A DNA stretch of 64,000 nucleotides from Acidobacteria bacterium 13_2_20CM_2_57_6 (lineage in GTDB: Bacteria > Acidobacteriota > Terriglobia > Acidiferrales > UBA7541). The translations under genes were made by a program, and so were the position numbers. The notes below the pieces were generated by a model that saw only the letters and a program-made list of their open reading frames with translations, was not told where the DNA came from and did not search any database. Below are positions 62,315 to 64,000 of the stretch, piece after piece. The stretch spans positions 1 through 64,000 of the forward strand of contig MNEA01000122.1 in NCBI GenBank assembly GCA_001917435.1, written 5' to 3'. How positions within the stretch are numbered: position 1 is the first letter of the stretch; every line of letters starts with the position of its first letter.

Positions 62315-62352
62315 AGGCTTCCGCTCCTCGGCAAGTATTCAGTCGTCACACG

Positions 62353-62380
62353 CTATATCGTCGTACGCCATAGTGTCAAG
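62353..62380 (-). promoter_or_regulatory. padR-permease promoter
   Basis: On the minus strand, TTGACA (62375-62380), 16-base spacer and TATAGC (62353-62358). Expected start of transcription is near 62346, 32 bases before the TTG. The spacer contains CGTACG, a self-complementary hexamer that could belong to the PadR operator. Confidence 0.55.
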
Positions 62381-62411
62381 GGAAATTTTCGCAGTGTCAT
62401 CCCTAATAAAA

Positions 62412-63335
62412 CTATGGCTTCGCTGGCTCCGCTGCGGTTTTCTCTGCGGGCATCTCGCTTAGGTGCACCACGCACGCAGCCGCAGTAAACCGCACTACGT
62501 CTTTACTATCATCCAAAGCCGGAATAACCTGGGAGGCAAGCGAGCGATCCCCTCGTAGGGCAATGGCTTCCAGCGCTGCCGCCCGCACCGCCCAGTTCTT
62601 GTCCGTACTGGCCTTTACCAGCGCTTTCGAGGTACTGGGGTCCGGATCATGGGCGAGTTGTTTCGCCGCCGCCGCCCGTACCGGCGAAGAATCGTTCTTC
62701 GTTACCGTCTTGAATGCCTCGTAGCCCATTCCCGCAAATGGGATAAACCCGATGCCTTGTTCGAACCCAAGCTCCGCCAATTTCTTCTTGTCTTTGAGGG
62801 TGTCGAGTTCTTCTTTGATCAGGCCCTTGTTGGCGCGCCTTTCACCGGTCAACACGTCGTAGTAAACGTCATAGCCGATCTTATCGTGGAGCAGAAGCAG
62901 CGAATTTGCCGCTGCCAGGACCACCGCTGGTTCGGAGTCTTGGAGGGCGCCTTCCAATTCGAGATTGGCGTGTTGGGCCTGCATGGACCCTAGCGCCGTG
63001 GCCGCCGCTATCCGCACGTTCGGTTTCTTATCCTGAAGTGCACTCAATGCCGCTTTTTCTGCTTCCGCGTTTTGCGCTAAGAGACCCAAGACCCTCACTG
63101 CCTTGGCCCGCTTGTCCGCGTTTTCGTCCTTCGAGCCATCCCGCAATATTCCCCAGGCTCTCTCGTCGGCAGACTTCGAAGCCGGCAGGTAAGTGTTGTC
63201 GGCAGGTAGTTTTGGCGTCTCTTGCGCCGGAGAAGGTGTCTGTGCTGAGGCAGACGAGTCGGCCACACCCAGTAAACTCAGGATTCCACTTAGAACAAGA
63301 TTCAGGTGACCCGCGGCCCTAGATCGTCTGTTCAT
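62412..63335 (-). CDS. Exported HEAT-repeat protein
   Basis: About 307 residues. Signal peptide (LNLVLSGILSLLGVADSSA), then HEAT/PBS-lyase-like repeats: KRAKAVRVLGLLAQNAEAEKAALSALQDKKPNVRIAAATALGSM, NLELEGALQDSEPAVVLAAANSLLLL, VRAAAAKQLAHDPDPSTSKALVKASTDKNWAVRAAALEAIALRGD and QVIPALDDSKDVVRFTAAACVVHL. Between them, a central non-repeat helix (GFEQGIGFIPFAGMGYEAFKTV) includes a glycine-rich hydrophobic patch. Repeats such as these serve as scaffolds. Start ATG 63335 has AAGGGGAAG upstream; the GTG at 63356 is possible. It precedes padR by 97 bases on the same strand. Confidence 0.85.
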   Translation of the reverse strand: MNRRSRAAGHLNLVLSGILSLLGVADSSASAQTPSPAQETPKLPADNTYLPASKSADERAWGILRDGSKDENADKRAKAVRVLGLLAQNAEAEKAALSALQDKKPNVRIAAATALGSMQAQHANLELEGALQDSEPAVVLAAANSLLLLHDKIGYDVYYDVLTGERRANKGLIKEELDTLKDKKKLAELGFEQGIGFIPFAGMGYEAFKTVTKNDSSPVRAAAAKQLAHDPDPSTSKALVKASTDKNWAVRAAALEAIALRGDRSLASQVIPALDDSKDVVRFTAAACVVHLSEMPAEKTAAEPAKP

Positions 63336-63375
63336 CGTTTTCTTCCCCTTCTTCACCCCTGCTGATATAAATCAC

Positions 63376-63392
63376 ATCTAAATTTATTAGAT
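63376..63392. promoter_or_regulatory. AT-rich palindrome ATCTAA-attta-TTAGAT
   Basis: Perfect 6+5+6 inverted repeat 41 bases upstream of the HEAT-repeat gene start, in an unusually AT-rich stretch (63361-63400). It may be an operator; the divergent winged-helix regulator gene 160 bases away is a candidate to bind it. Confidence 0.45.
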
Positions 63393-63552
63393 TTCGCCAT
63401 GTAACAACCTGGTTTTGAGGCCTTTCCGCATCTCCCTGCTCTGCTCCAGTTCCAGCCAGACGATTTCACGGAACCTATGTATGAAATTTTTCGTAAGACT
63501 AGAAAACACTCTAGCGGCTTTTACGTCTATACACCATAAGGGTGGGCGTCTA

Positions 63553-64000
63553 TGTCAACGGAAGTGATCTCAATGCGAGAGCCGGAGGAACCGGCCGTGT
63601 CGGAGCGGACACTCCTGTCATCCGGCCGATATGTAAGTTTTGGGCCGTTTCGGATTGACCAGCAGCGGCAGGAAGTGTTGCGCAATGGCTCCCGGCTGAA
63701 GCTGCAGGGTAAAGTTTACCAGGTTCTTGTTACACTCCTAGAAAAACCGGGCGAAGTCGTCACCCGCGAAGAGCTGCGTACGCGCCTGTGGCCCGCCGAT
63801 ACGCATGTCAACTACGATGCCAACGTCAATACCACCGTCAACAAGCTCCGCCAGGCGCTGGGCGACTCCTCTGACAAGCCGCTTTACATCGAGACCATTC
63901 CGCGCAAAGGGTACTGCCTCCTGGTCCAGCCGGAGGTTTCTGACAAAGCCCCTCACCCCCGCTTCGCGCAGAACGGGCACTCCGCTGAGTCCGCTCGCGA
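63553..64000 (+). CDS. Winged-helix (CadC/OmpR-type) transcriptional regulator, partial
   Basis: Reads open from ATG 63553 to the window edge (149 codons), absent from the ORF track for lack of a stop. Residues about 24-118 are an OmpR/PhoB-type DNA-binding domain: YVSFGPFRIDQQRQEVLRNG, LKLQGKVYQVLVTLLEKPGEVVTREELRTRLWP, NYDANVNTTVNKLRQALGD and YIETIPRKGYCLLV. A receiver domain is absent. Acidobacterial members of this type usually continue with a membrane segment and TPR or TolB-like propeller, but that part is outside the window. A TATACA (63528-63533) is a possible -10. It is divergent from the HEAT-repeat gene. Confidence 0.92.

Overview
The window looks like a chromosomal segment of an Acidobacteriota (class Terriglobia-like) bacterium. 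The reasons are family content and GC-rich coding sequence: a large MacB/FtsX permease of the acidobacterial duplicated orphan permease type next to a PadR regulator, an Oar-like TonB-dependent receptor with an N-terminal carboxypeptidase-regulatory-like domain, a CadC-type winged-helix regulator, and many secreted hydrolases. This taxonomic call is inference from gene families. I see no rRNA, tRNA, CRISPR array, transposase or prophage gene.

Layout. 1-10.4 kb: minus-strand housekeeping block dacB, LOG-family, mutS2, amidohydrolase, dnaG, then rpoD (cut by the window edge), with one inverted YdjM-like gene between dnaG and rpoD. 10.6-15.4 kb: SYLF protein and a TetR-controlled HlyD/ABC-2 exporter operon with a readable promoter and operator. 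15.7-23.3 kb: plus-strand secreted or poorly characterised proteins (Asp-box protein, Cys-rich zinc-finger protein, COG3650-like/beta-propeller protein, degenerate receiver-domain protein, ARPP-1-like protein), interrupted by a radical SAM gene on the minus strand. 23.4-26.1 kb: folK, GlcG/HbpS-like protein and a tannase/feruloyl esterase. 26.3-32.3 kb: RibD/DHFR-like reductase, then aldolase, ankyrin, PEBP, ruvA, ruvB and glutamate dehydrogenase. 32.6-41.4 kb: CocE-type hydrolase, PilZ-TonB fusion, AhpD-like protein, Oar-like receptor. 41.4-45.4 kb: an N-terminally truncated YvcK/CofD homologue, TPR protein, MglA-like GTPase, CsgG/FlgO-like-TonB protein, STAS protein. 45.7-50.3 kb: nitrogen block amt-glnB/K-glnD. 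50.4-58.7 kb: LmbE-type deacetylase, SDR, a type III polyketide synthase/isoprenylcysteine methyltransferase/TPR operon, a MetX-like hydrolase and typA. 59-64 kb: the orphan permease with PadR, a HEAT-repeat protein and the start of a winged-helix regulator.

How the genes fit. Several sets are real functional units: TetR plus exporter; amt, PII and GlnD (ammonium uptake and its sensing); ruvA-ruvB; padR-permease; and the PKS-methyltransferase pair, the best candidate for a natural-product locus. Two proteins carry the TonB C-terminal domain on unusual N-termini (a PilZ-like domain, and a CsgG/FlgO-like domain without an inner-membrane anchor), flanking the TonB-dependent receptor at some distance.

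Intergenic DNA is short but structured. Perfect short inverted repeats sit in most convergent gaps (around 18.4, 23.4, 26.9 and 41.4 kb), and paired or single operator-like palindromes precede the PilZ-TonB gene, typA and the HEAT-repeat gene. Most start-codon corrections rest on visible Shine-Dalgarno sequences. All functional assignments come from motif recognition; no database search was possible.
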